Shown one piece after another: positions 47,921-57,913 of a stretch of DNA of 64,000 bases. How positions within the stretch are numbered: the stretch's first letter is position 1; each line of letters begins with the position of its first letter. A program made the position numbers and the translations under genes. Location of the stretch: NCBI RefSeq assembly GCF_037975245.1, contig NC_092577.1:29258398-29322397 (forward strand), given 5' to 3'. Source of the stretch: Apostichopus japonicus. Taxonomy: Eukaryota; Echinodermata; Holothuroidea; Aspidochirotida; Stichopodidae. The notes below the pieces were generated by a model, which did no database searches, had not been told where the DNA came from, and saw only the letters and a list, made by a program, of their open reading frames with translations.

Positions 47921-50900
47921 CTGACATTAAAAGAACGAGAAAACAAACAAATATTTATGTTGACTGATCAAAATGACTGGTGTTCTATTTTAAAGACGTA
48001 TTTCTGCCGGATGGGGATAGGTGTGTTGGGGAGGAGGAGGGTAAAATTTATTTATTTCTTTGACTTTGGTTTGCCATTTTGTGCTCGAATTTTAGGTAAT
48101 ACAACTCCCCCCCCCACCCCTGCTGTGGACTGTACATTTTGATGGCTACCGTCCCTTGTAACCCATTCTGCTTCATGGCAATACCTAATAAAAGTTTATG
48201 GTTGATTTCATCCATTGTGACAGACGGCAAAAAAGGAACCTATATGAAAGGATCACTTCTCACCCTTACTCAACAAATAAATCCTGATCTTTCTCAGTGA
48301 TAAAATTTCCCCACAACCCCCATCCTATTCATGTAAATAACCCACCTTCTACTCAGTCCCAGCCTCGCCACACCCAATTAACCCACTTTAACTCTCTCCC
48401 AGCCTCTCCACAGAAATATCCTACCTACACCTCTCTCCTACCAGCCTCTCTACAGTAAAAACCCACCTCCACCTCTCTCCTAGCATCTCCACAGGTATAA
48501 CCCACGTCCACCTCTCTCCTAGCCTCTCCACAGGAATAACCCACCTCCACCTCTCTCCTAGCCACTCCACAGGAATAACCCACCTCCACCTCTCTCCTAG
48601 CCACTCAACAGGAATAACCCCACCTCTCTCCTGGCCTCTCCACATGAATAAACCCACCTCCACCTCTCTCCTAGCCTCTCCACATGAATAAACCCACCTC
48701 TCTCCTAGCCTCTCCACTGGAATAACTCACCTTCTCTGGACTTTCATCGGTGCTCCTTTGACTGACGTCTTCATCGAAGCTCCGCCTGTTGCACCTCTCA
48801 AGGTTCGGATGCTCTCGATGGTTTTCTCGCACCCGGGGAAATCATCTTTGCGTGCTTCCAGGTACCTCAAAACGTAATCATCAGCATCCATGATTTTGAA
48901 GCGATGGCTAAAGACTTGAATCCTGGCGCCGATGTACAGATCTTGCGGTCCGTAAAATTGCGGGTGCTCTGGTGTGGAGGTAGGTTTGGTCACCCTGGTT
49001 CGCTCTAAGAATTTACCGCTGACATTACCAGAGTTACGCACGGGAGGCTCAAAAATTGTGATCATGTCGTCGGCTAGGCGGTAGCTGATGATGAATCGGC
49101 GCCCTCTGTCTTCGGGCTTTACGGAATCCTACCATCGAGGAGAATAAACAGTATGAATATTTGCTAGATTTTTCAAAGCAGATATTTAGATATCCAACCT
49201 ATGCTGTTACTAAAACAGTCACAGGAGAAGAAAAAATAGGGTATTTATAACTGATTGGTAGGGACAATGGCAATAGTCTGAGATACAAAATACAATATTT
49301 TTCTTCTTTTCACACTATGAAACTCTTAGCTTCCAGGAATAGAAATTATTAAAAACTGTTCGCATTGCTCACCATTTCTGCTTCAAATCGAAGAATTTTA
49401 TGGTCGTTCTCAAGCATTTTGATGAAGTCTTTCTTTGGTGGTTGTGGGACCAGTGATAAGCAGGACTGAAGGGAATCTTCCAAAGATCCAAACCCATTGT
49501 ATGGGGGTAGGTCAGTCTAAACACACACAAAAACAAACAATAAAGCATTATTAATGAGGGGAAAAAAACAATGAGTTGACATGAAACACTGTTAATGAGT
49601 TATAATGCTATTTAACTAGTCTATAGTAAATTTGTTAGTTTGTTGGAGTGATGTCATAACAGATGTCTTTTTTAACATATTGCTTTATTAATGTAGTCAA
49701 CATGTTTTAGTTAACATGACCATACAACAATGGACATACAACAGTATTTTCACTATGTACCATGAAACAATGTTAATGAGCTATAATGCTATTTAACTAA
49801 TCTATAGTAAATTTGTTAGTTTGTTGGAGTGATGTCATAACAGATGTCTTTCTTACATATTGCAATATTAATGTAGTCAACATGTTTTAGTTAACATGAC
49901 CATACAACAATGGACATAAAACAATTGACATACAACAGTATTTTCACTATGTACCATTAAACAATGTAAATGAGTTATACTTCTATTTAACTTATCTATA
50001 GTAAATTTGTTAGTTTGTTGGAATGGTGTAATAACAGATGTCTTACTTAATATATTACTATATTAATGTAGCCTACATGTTTCAGAATTAACATGACCAT
50101 ACAACAATGGACATAAAACAATGGACATACAACAGTATTTTCACTATGTACCAGTTTCATCATCTGATGCTATTTTCTGGCTAACTTGTCAGTCCCTTGC
50201 AAGCAGAGGAAACTTGTTAGCATCATCACATGACCTACAATAAACTCTTGCTAAACCTACCTTGTTGGCTCCATTCCTGTCCTGTCTTTTAACATCCAGC
50301 GGTGTGAAGTCCTTGATACCAAATTTTTGATACAGATACGAGCGGGTAAATTCGTCGCAGTCGTAGATCAAGAAATGGCGGTGGTAGATGACGACCGTCT
50401 CGCCGATCATGAAATCCTTTGGAGCAAACCACTCCTTGATTTCATTATTTGAGAGTTCCATGACAACGGATGGGAAAGATGCTAAACAGATGAGAAAGAG
50501 ACAAAACATTACAAAAGTATAGTCTTGCTATCTATAGATTACAGATTGCAGACTACAGATTGCAGACTATAGATTGCAGACTACAGATTAATGACTACAG
50601 ATTAATGACTACAGATTAATGACTACAGATTAATGACTACAGTTTACAGAGTACTGACTATAGATTGTAGATTACTGACTATAGATTACTGACTACAGAT
50701 TACTGACTACAGCTTGCAGACTACAGATTACTGACTACAGATTACTAATTAAAGAGTACAGACTACAGATTACTGCATACAGTTTACAGAGTACTGACTA
50801 TAGATTACAGATTACTGACTACAGATTACTGACTACAGATTAATGACTACAGATTGCAGACTACAGATTGCAGACTACAGTTTACAGAGTACTGACTATA

Positions 50901-53900
50901 GTTTGTAGATTACTGACTATAGATTACTGATTACAGATTACTGACTACAGCTAGCAGACTACAGATTACTGACTACAGACTACAGAATACTGACTAGAGA
51001 TTACTGACTACAGATTACAGAGTACTATTTCAGGGTTCTCATCATTCCTCTCTTTCTTCCTTTTTTTAGTGTCATCCATGAAACATTGTTGCCAGGGGAC
51101 TTAACACTTACATTCAACATCGATTCTGTTCTTTGGTAATATGTATCTGAACAGTTTCATTCAACATTGTTACTGTTCTATGGTTATCTGTATCTGAACA
51201 CTTACGTTCAACATTGTTTCTGTTCTATTGTAATCTGTATCTGGACAGTTTCATTCAAACCTGTTTCTGCTCATTGGTAATCTGTATCTGAACACTTACA
51301 ATAAACATTGTTCCTGTCTTTTGGTAATCTGTATCTGAACAGTTTCAGTCAACATTGTTTCTGTTCTATGGTAATCTGTACATAAACACTTACATTCAAC
51401 ATTGTTTCTGTTCTATGGTAATCTGTATCTGAACACTTACATTCAACATTGTTTCTGTTCTGTGGTTATCTGTATCTGAACAGTTTCATTCAACATTGTT
51501 TCTGTTCTATGGTAATCTGTATCTGAACGCCTACATTATTCAACATTGTTTCTGTTCTATGATAATCTGTATCTGAACACTTACATTCAACATTGTTCCT
51601 GTTCTATGGTTATCTGTATCTGAACACTTACATTCAACATTGTTTCCGTTCTATGGTTATCTGTATCTGAACACTTACAATAAACATTGTTTCTGTTCTT
51701 TGGTAATATGTATCTGAACAGTTTCATTCAACATTGTTTCTGTTCTATGGTAATCTGTATCTGAACACTTACATTCAACACTGATTCTGTTCTATGGTAA
51801 TCTGTATCTGAACACTTACATTCAACATTGTTTCTGTTCTATGGTAGTCTGTATCTGAACACTTACATTCAACATTGTTCCTGTCTTTCGGTAATCTCTG
51901 TCTTCTAAGGAATATTGGGAAGGGATCCCTGCCATCGTTTGGCTCATGGCATTCACAGATCTCCACTGTATCGTCTACCAAGTAATACTGGATGATGTAT
52001 GGTCTTAATTCACCAAACATGTTGTTCCTATCGTCCCAGATACAGTAGAATCTAAGAACCTGGTAAATTAAGTTGAAATGGATTAAACTTTACAAACACT
52101 GTCAAAACCATGAACTGCTGAACCACTAGCTGATATGAGGTAGGGGGGGGGCAGGGCGGGGTGAAGCATAGAGTGGAGGGTAGCAGAGATGAAGGACAAT
52201 CAAATTCCAAAGATCACTGAATATTGTCAAGATATATATACGATGATCCATAGCATAATTGTGGTTTAGGTTACAAAACCATTTCAGTTCCAACGAGAGG
52301 ATCTTTGGTTCTCACCTGTCGGTCTAATTCAATAAACTGCTTGAGTTTATCAAAGTCCGATGGCGTCTTGAACTCCTTCAAAGCTGCCTTCTGTTTACGA
52401 GATTCGATGTACGGATCGGGAGGAATCGTTGACGGAGAACTCAACTCGATGCCCTCACTGGCCATAAATTCCTGAAAGGGAGGATACACCAAAGAGTTAA
52501 TCAAATCATGCAAGGATATTCAACAAACCAATGAAATTCCAGAAAGGATATATTTATATTTCAATTATATATATATATATTCATTTGCCTTTGTCATTTA
52601 CCTTCATTTCATTAACTAAGTCTGTTCAAAGTATCTCTTTCGAGATCCGGCTTTAGGAATCACAAATGATTTTGAGTTAGTTAGCATCATGTTTGATCTC
52701 TAGAGTAAGGCAAAATATGTCACCAAAAACAGAACTAGTATTGTTCGATACAGGTGACGAACCCCTACAGTGGAATTATGACCTTTCTTATCGGTTTCGT
52801 ACCTCTGGACATACAATCAGCGTCCATAGCCTAGTGGTTAGGGTGTCTGCTTACAGGGGCGGCGATCTGTTTCAAATATTGGGGGGGACATTTGCTTGGG
52901 TGCAGGCGAATTACTATCAAAGCGGAGCGCCACCATTGGTTGGCGCGCAGCGTACAAGAAAAATTCTGGTTTTGATAGCCCCCCAGATCACCGGAAATGG
53001 CACTTCTCGGGCTTGAAAATGGCGAACCAAATGTACACTTTTGCCTGAGAACCAAGTTTTTTTTTCATTTATAACCTTTTTTCAAGATTGTCACCAGTCA
53101 CACATCATGTTCGACCTCATTGCATCTCCTGTGGATCATTGCTTTTGTAGGTAATTCTACGTAACGCCCCACAATACCCGTCAGCCCCAATTTTCAAGGT
53201 ATTAAGCCCATTATTTGTTCAGAATTTGAATAATAAATTCACTTCAAAACATATCCATAATGTTGCAAAAAATTCTATCTATGGACAACCAATATAAAAA
53301 AAAAACCTCAACCCCTAACAGACCGGTCAAAATTGAACGAGTAGAGGGAAATATGATGAAGAATGTTGGTCAAGGAATTTTCGAAAATTCAGACACAGTT
53401 AAATTATTGGTGTACAAATATTAAAACCTCTTATAACGGCTACTATCAAACTTAGATATCATAGAAAATACCCCAAAAATATGCTTGAGGAGGAGGGGCA
53501 GTTTCCACCCTTCGCCCCCCCTCCCTTGGCTACGCACCTGCGGTTAGAAATCTTGTAGGAAACAGGGCAAATGGAAACCCAGTGAATCCATATCGATGTG
53601 GATCATATATATGATTGTACGTACTGACACTCATACACAAGAGTCAAACCAAATTTCATTACGGATGCGGTCCGTCTAGCAATTCATTTCGAAAAAAAAA
53701 GAAGTAAAAACTACTTTCGGTCATATAGTAACAAATTGTGACACGGTTAGACAGGCACCTTGCGAGGAATTTGCCAAGGGAGGGGCAAAGCTTGTACCCA
53801 GACTTTCTAAGCGTAGCGCAACCATAAGTTGGCGCGAAGCGCAAAAGAAAATTTTGGCCGAAAATGCCTCCCAGATCAATGGAAATGGCACTTCCCAGGC

Positions 53901-55904
53901 CTTGTAAGTTGCATCTAAGCATTTCCTATTTTGAAATTACTAGCGATATCATAAAAAAATACAAAACAAATGCTTCAAAAAAACTATGCCACCAAATATT
54001 GGGGGGGATATTAGATACCATATCCCCCCCACCTAAAATATTGGGGGGACATGTCCCCCCCGTCCCCCCCATGATCGCCGCCCATGTCTGCTTATAAAGT
54101 GGGAGGCCTGGGTTCGAATCCCAGTGGAGGCTGGAAGTTTTTTCACTGTTCTTGATTTTCCAATTCGTTACGATTTCAATTATATATATATATATATATG
54201 TACACAAACAAAGGTGCCACAAGAAGTCATGAGTTGCTAAACGGATATCAAACAAGCAATTTATCATCAGAAGTGATACGTCCGGTATCGTTGAATGACT
54301 CATCATAAATTGCCATCATCACAGCAGATTAAAAGGATTAAGAGAAGAAGCAACAGCAGATAATACCCGATTGGACCTATTCCTAAAATCCGTGAGCATC
54401 CCTACTTTAAAAATGCACTACTTACCGCAGTCCACTGGTCACAGCCGACGACGTGGAAGACCTTACCATAGAAGGTCAGTGTTTTGTCCAGATTCAGATC
54501 TTTCCAATGCCAGTGGTCGCCTTGATCGTTCTTTGGCAGCCTCTGTCTCTTGATCAGTTTGCCCTGTGGCATCCCGCTGTTCTCTACGTGCGGCTCTACT
54601 ACCGAAATACTGTCGTCTTCCAAGTAATAGAAGATGACGACCGGTCGCACCCTGAAGTACTCGTTCGGCGACTCGTGCACCGTTTGCTTGTAGTATCCGT
54701 CAAACTTGAGCACCTGCGAGAAAGGGGGAAGAGAAATAATATAGTCTACATCATTAGAACCAATTCTCTGAGTTCAGCAGCCTCATATTCCTACAAACAA
54801 ATGTCTGGACATTGCATTGCATGAGTTTAATAGGCAATCCTTTGGTACATCTTTAACATTGAAATGATGCTACATGTATGGCATGAATGTGATCACGAGC
54901 GTTGTCATTCCTGATGTGAAACAAAATATTTCACATTGCGCAGAGAGAAATGAATATCTACATGAATATATTATACAGGAAGTAAAATATCTGCTTGAGT
55001 AAGCTGTAATTTATACTGACCTTCTTGTCAAATGCTACATGAGCAGGAACAAAGTCCTCAGGTGGTGCTTGCTTGGCTTGTCCATAGGTCAGAGTTGGTC
55101 GTTTGTTATTTAATTCATTAATCTCCTCTTCCGTAAGATGGTTCACTGTTAACGGATCGCCTCCAATGCCTACTTCTGGCCTGTCGGCCAGGGCATACCC
55201 ATTTTTGTAACCTAGACTTTGTGAGACGTGATATTTTCTTCTCTGTTGGTAGAAAATTGATAGAATATTTATTCTTTCACTCACACTTTCACAGATATAT
55301 AAAGACAAACTAGGCCTGCAGTTATCTTTCTTCCAATTGTACATGTATGCAACATTACCAAGGCCCTTGGCTACCCTGCGCATACTTTGGATCGGCAATA
55401 ATAAGATCCTCTATGGATAAGTCCCTGATATATTATGTTCAGTTAAGTAAGAATTAACCACTCCTCAAGGGTGTACAGGCCAACCCCCCCCTCCTTTTTC
55501 CCTTTTCCCTATGTAATTATATGCACAATTACCTTGAGTTTCAACTTTTCAACCTTATGATAGGCTATACCTACAGTAATACTAGTTCAGGTATGCGGAA
55601 TGGTATGGCAGTAGGCCTATGTACCTATTGCGGAATGGCACTGGAACCTATTGTAACTATGGCATAATGGCACTAGATCCATTCAGGGCTTATCTTAAGC
55701 CTAAGTTAGCCTATGCATAAAGCAAATGCAGGCCCAGCCTCTATAGCGTAGGCCAAAGTCTAGTATATATAGGCCTAGCCTGACTATCCCAAACTTGGGC
55801 CTAAGTTAGGCCTAACAGTAACACTCACAATAAAACTCATTAAAACTTAAATGACTCACTGTAGGATCCTGAAATGTGTTTCCCGGGAGAAAAGGCAGAG
55901 CCAT
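46338..55904 (-). CDS. EFHC1: EFHC1-type protein, three DM10 domains and EF-hands, 10 exons
   Basis: EFHC1 (myoclonin 1) and relatives are axonemal proteins bound to doublet microtubules; the role here is inferred from the family. Exons in transcript order: 55904-55860, 55242-55021, 54713-54426, 52471-52316, 52059-51867, 50481-50261, 49516-49373, 49128-48731, 47920-47728 and 46415-46338. They total 1,938 nt, or 645 residues, against 640 in human EFHC1, and every phase agrees. The start [11 protein letters not shown] is the family N-terminus. Family phrases include [43 protein letters not shown] and [15 protein letters not shown]10 domains lie at about 90-193, 238-360 and 416-523, and EF-hands at 590-637. 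Four of the nine introns are dominated by tandem arrays, and one carries a SINE split by a DNA transposon. The gene is convergent with NCOA. Confidence 0.96.
46540..47530. repeat. Higher-order minisatellite in EFHC1 intron 9
   Basis: Submotifs of 23-30 bp built on CAGTAACCTGCATGTG... with AACTAGTCATACAGTAACCT, GAAGTATTGACATGG and AAGTGACTTATTAACCTGCA. The phrase AACTAG recurs at about 46681, 46832, 46988, 47219 and 47375, giving a higher-order period of 151-156 bp with one 231-bp step. The array lies 125 bp from the exon 10 acceptor and 200 bp from the exon 9 donor. Confidence 0.92.
48330..48730 (-). repeat. Minisatellite of about 39 bp starting at the EFHC1 exon 8 donor
   Basis: On the minus strand the exon end AGAGAAG with donor GTGAGTTATTCCAGTGGA is followed by about nine units of the form AGAGAGGTGGAG, GTGGGTTATTCCTGTGGA, GAGGCTAGG. 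The donor plus about 15 intronic bases is thus repeated, each unit carrying an AG/GTGGGT decoy donor. Units decay away from the exon toward 48330. Confidence 0.88.
48731..49516 (-). CDS. EFHC1: EFHC1 exons 7-8: DM10 domain 3
   Basis: Exon 7 encodes [20 protein letters not shown] and [10 protein letters not shown], ending ILRFEAEM. Exon 8 encodes [25 protein letters not shown], then FLERTR and [20 protein letters not shown], the standard close of DM10-3. It ends with a basic [13 protein letters not shown] tail at a GTGAGT donor (48730/48729), where another tandem array begins. Confidence 0.95.
49580..50155. repeat. Three tandem copies of about 170-190 bp in EFHC1 intron 6
   Basis: Copies begin near 49580, 49760 and 49950. 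They share CTATAGTAAATTTGTTAGTT, TGTTGGA(G/A)TG, AACAGATGTCTT, ATATTAATGTAG and ACATGACCATACAACAATGG, and end ACAACAGTATTTTCACTATG. Differences are a few percent, so the expansion is recent. Confidence 0.9.
50261..52471 (-). CDS. EFHC1: EFHC1 exons 4-6: DM10 domain 2
   Basis: Exon 4 gives a linker ([19 protein letters not shown]) and [13 protein letters not shown]. Exon 5 starts [20 protein letters not shown], then [20 protein letters not shown] and [13 protein letters not shown], ending inside codon 302 at a TGTAAGT donor. Exon 6 completes the domain with [20 protein letters not shown] and FTPLDV. The last ~35 nt of exon 5 are the source of a tandem array in the following intron. Confidence 0.94.
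50520..51030. repeat. Microsatellite-like array GACTACAGATTACT in EFHC1 intron 5
   Basis: Interspersed 7-15 bp words GACTACAGATT, ACTGACTATAGATT, GCAGACTACAG and AATGACTACAG repeat over about 500 bp. On the transcript strand it ends about 40 bases before the exon 6 acceptor. Confidence 0.9.
51100..51905 (-). repeat. 48-bp minisatellite derived from the EFHC1 exon 5 end and donor
   Basis: About sixteen units. On the minus strand each reads like AGATTACCATAGAACAGAAA then CAATGTTGAATGTAAGTGTT, CAGATAC. The true exon end reads GAGATTACCGAAAGACAGGA then ACAATGTTGAAT, with donor GTAAGTGTTC. Around 35 nt of coding exon plus the donor were therefore amplified. Units nearest the exon keep GTAAGTG; others have GAAACTG or TATTGTAAG variants. 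The array adjoins the GACTACAG array, so nearly the whole intron is repeat. Confidence 0.94.
52560..54200 (+). mobile_element. tRNA-derived SINE, copy 4, split by a hAT-like element
   Basis: Left part 52560-52853: TTTCAATTATATATA, the ~260-bp block also seen in copy 2 (CATTTGCCTTTGTC..., AAAGTATCTCTTTCGAGATC, ATTGTTCGATACAGGTGAC), then the A box (CCATAGCCTAGTGGTTAGGG). Right part 54087-54200: TCTGCTTATAAAG, B box GGTTCGAATCC, GGAGGCTGGAAGTTTTTTCA and the TTTCAATTATATATA tail. The parts join seamlessly once 1,233 bp with its 8-bp duplication is set aside. Located in EFHC1 intron 3, antisense to the gene. Confidence 0.88.
52854..54086 (+). mobile_element. hAT-like non-autonomous DNA transposon E, inserted in SINE copy 4
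   Basis: The ends are inverted: CAGGGGCGGCGATC at the left and, read from the right end, CATGGGCGGCGATC. The flanks are a perfect 8-bp target duplication, TCTGCTTA (52846-52853 and 54087-54094). CAGGG-type ends with 8-bp duplications indicate the hAT superfamily. Internally, a ~75-bp module (TTGGCGCGCAGCG..., CCCCCCAGATCA, GGAAATGGCACTTC) occurs twice, near 52940-53016 and 53831-53906, so E may be two related elements fused or nested. No transposase frame is visible. Confidence 0.88.
54426..55904 (-). CDS. EFHC1: EFHC1 exons 1-3: N-terminus and DM10 domain 1
   Basis: Exon 1 is only 15 codons ([15 protein letters not shown]). Exon 2 has [20 protein letters not shown] and ends AFDKK. Exon 3 is a nearly complete DM10 fold: [20 protein letters not shown], then [20 protein letters not shown] with NSG, KRQRLP and [15 protein letters not shown]. 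Introns 1 and 2 are 617 and 307 bp and contain no strong repeats. Confidence 0.95.
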
Positions 55905-56097
55905 TTTGACGTTAATTTGCCTCTACAATACGTTATGAAGGATGGATCCTGACAGGTCACAAGGGAGACAGGGTACTCTAGAGTCTTACTGTTGTTGTCC
56001 TGCAGATGCGATTTGCGAGTTCTCAGTTTTACAAACACAAGCTTGGAATAGTGTCACAATTCCCAGTACGTGTTTGCACTTTATTGCGTACAGACTT

Positions 56098-56109
56098 GTT
56101 GCTAGGGAC
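56098..56109 (+). promoter_or_regulatory. Candidate RFX X-box upstream of EFHC1
   Basis: GTTGCTAGGGAC fits the inverted-half-site layout of ciliary RFX motifs (compare GTTGCTAGGCAAC), with an imperfect second half. It is about 195 bp upstream of the EFHC1 start codon. RFX control of axonemal genes is established in animals; use of this site is inference. Confidence 0.35.
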
Positions 56110-56265
56110 GAATGTATCTCGTCACTAGTGACCTGTGCAATACAACAGTTTTGAAAGAGCGCCCCTTTTTCGTTTTTTTTTTTTTTTTTTTCACTTTCGT
56201 AGTATAATAGTAGTAGTAAGTTGAGTCTCGTCTATCCGACATGCTCAGTGATTGATCTCCGCAAC

Positions 56266-57301
56266 CATAGGCGTAGGAGGCGGGGGGGCTGGGGGGGCTG
56301 CAGCCCCCCCAACCAATTTTTTTTGTGAAAATTCGGGCAATATGCTTAGAATTTTTCGGGCACCTACTGGAAGAATAATAATTTGCAATGTGTTTTTCAT
56401 ATTTTTGGTGAAAATTCGGCAATATGCTGAGAATTATTCGGGCATCTTCTGAAAGAATAATAATTTGCAATGTGTTTTTCAATATTTTGGTGAAAATTCG
56501 GGCAATATGCTTAGAATTTTTTCGGGCACCCACTGAAAGAATAATAATTTGCATTTTTTTCAATTTTTTTGGGTGAAAATTTGGGCAATATGCTGAGAAT
56601 TTTGCGTGCACCTACCAGTGGCGGAGCGTCCATACAGTCAAAAGGGGCGGATGCCCCCCTGACGGACTCAAATGGACTGCTGGCGCCCTTTCAGCTTTTT
56701 ACCACTTTTTACTTATTCGCGATTATTGACTTTTTTATTGCGCTCTCAAATACCTATTGACATTTGTCACATTTTGTTGGTGCAATTTTCTGACAAATGG
56801 CGATGACACCCATTTATTCTTCGTTTATCTGCAAATTAGCAAGGCCCGGAAAGGGTCATTTCCGGCAATCTAGGGAGTAACTTTACTCAAAAAATTTCTG
56901 TACGCTCCGCGCCAACCTGTGGTGGCGCTCCGCTTAGATAGTGTCAAAAGCGCCCCTACAGACCATTCTCTCCCCCCCCCCCTGACCAATACCCCCTAGC
57001 TCCGCCACTGGCACCTAGTGAAAGATGAAGAATTTGCAATGTGTTTTTCAATGGTTAAACTTATATTATTATTATCATTATTGTTGTAACGACTTCCCCA
57101 ATAATTCTAACCAATATGGAAGGGTAATAACACCGAAAATGATTTTATGTTATTGTCAGGTGATGTAATAACTGATGGATGCCTATATGATATGCACATT
57201 AACATGTGGAACGCGCGCGGAGCGCGCGAAAAAATCTTGGTTATATTTTTCGGGCAAGTCGTTACAGCCCCCCCAAATCAAATGAGGCTCCTACGCCTAT
57301 G
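56266..57301 (+). mobile_element. hAT-like element A, with internal 83-bp repeats and a nested element
   Basis: Ends CATAGGCGTAGGAGGC and, from the right, CATAGGCGTAGGAGCC. Perfect 8-bp target duplication TCCGCAAC at 56258-56265 and 57302-57309. The left half has four copies of an 83-bp unit starting GTGAAAATTCGGGCAATATG (about 56324, 56409, 56492, 56573). The fourth is interrupted by the nested element. Near 57213 it has CGCGCGCGGAGCGCGCG, a near-palindrome also found in element B. No transposase. Confidence 0.9.
56616..57010 (+). mobile_element. hAT-like element nested inside element A
   Basis: 395 bp with ends CAGTGGCGGAGCGTC and, from the right, CAGTGGCGGAGCTAG. The flanks GCACCTAC (56608-56615) and GCACCTAG (57011-57018) match at seven of eight positions. 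On the minus strand it contains the GGAGCGCC...GGTTGGCGCGGAGCG module shared with element E, so the two are related. It interrupts an 83-bp unit of element A, which dates it as the younger insertion. Confidence 0.87.
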
Positions 57302-57345
57302 TCCGCAACGTATGACGATCTTGTGCAATGTTTATTGCTTCCTCG

Positions 57346-57710
57346 CAGTGGCGTAGGAAGGTACTTTTGAGTGGGGGGGGGCTGAAGACTGATGGCCGGC
57401 CTGGGGGAGGGATCTAAGAGGAGGGGGTGTCCCCCTCCCCTTTGAAATTTTTGCATTTCCAGGTGGCCTCAGATGCAATTTGGTGCAATATAGCACACTT
57501 CAGCACCCTCTCCATTTTGTAAACTTAATTTTGTATTTTTACCTGGCCTAAGAGCAATTTGGTGCTCCAAATGAGATTTTTTTTTCTCATTTGGAAATGA
57601 GAAAGGGGTTTTCTGACTTGCGAACCGGGGGGCGGAATGATACTTCCGCCCCTCCACATTTTTCACTGGGGGCGGCTGGCGCCCCCAGCCCCCCGGTTCC
57701 TACGCCCTTG
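57346..57710 (+). mobile_element. hAT-like element C, inserted in the LINE remnant
   Basis: 365 bp. Ends CAGTGGCGTAGGAAGG and, from the right, CAAGGGCGTAGGAACC. Perfect 8-bp target duplication CTTCCTCG at 57338-57345 and 57711-57718. Same family as element D, which is in the opposite orientation 0.8 kb away: both carry CTCATTTGGAAATGAGAAA-like and CGGGGGGCGGAA words. Short, no coding capacity, so a MITE. Confidence 0.92.
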
Positions 57711-57885
57711 CTTCCTCGAAATTGTTAACGTCCTTAAATTGCGACTTTATTTTTCCAAGCAAGGTAGTCACGGGCCTTCCTACCGGTTTAGCGGTATGTC
57801 TCAGTGCAACCTTTCCTGGAGAGTCCTCCTGGAGTCTTGCTACATGACCGAAAAATCTCAATCTTCTATGTGCGACTATGGATGA

Positions 57886-57913
57886 CCAGGGAGTTGTTAT
57901 AACAACTCCCTGG
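57886..57913. repeat. 28-bp perfect palindrome
   Basis: CCAGGGAGTTGTTA followed at once by its exact reverse complement, with no spacer. It lies inside the LINE reading frame and creates a 10-codon in-frame addition flanked by a repeated TPWSS coding word, as if a short stretch was copied back in inverted orientation. Confidence 0.95.

Noticed and set aside
48421-48717. Repetitive open frame with ERLGERW-type units
   Set aside because: It reads through the 39-bp intronic minisatellite just after the EFHC1 exon 8 donor.
52693-53016. 107-codon plus-strand frame
   Set aside because: It crosses the boundary between SINE copy 4 and the hAT-like element E, so it is a chance fusion of two mobile elements.
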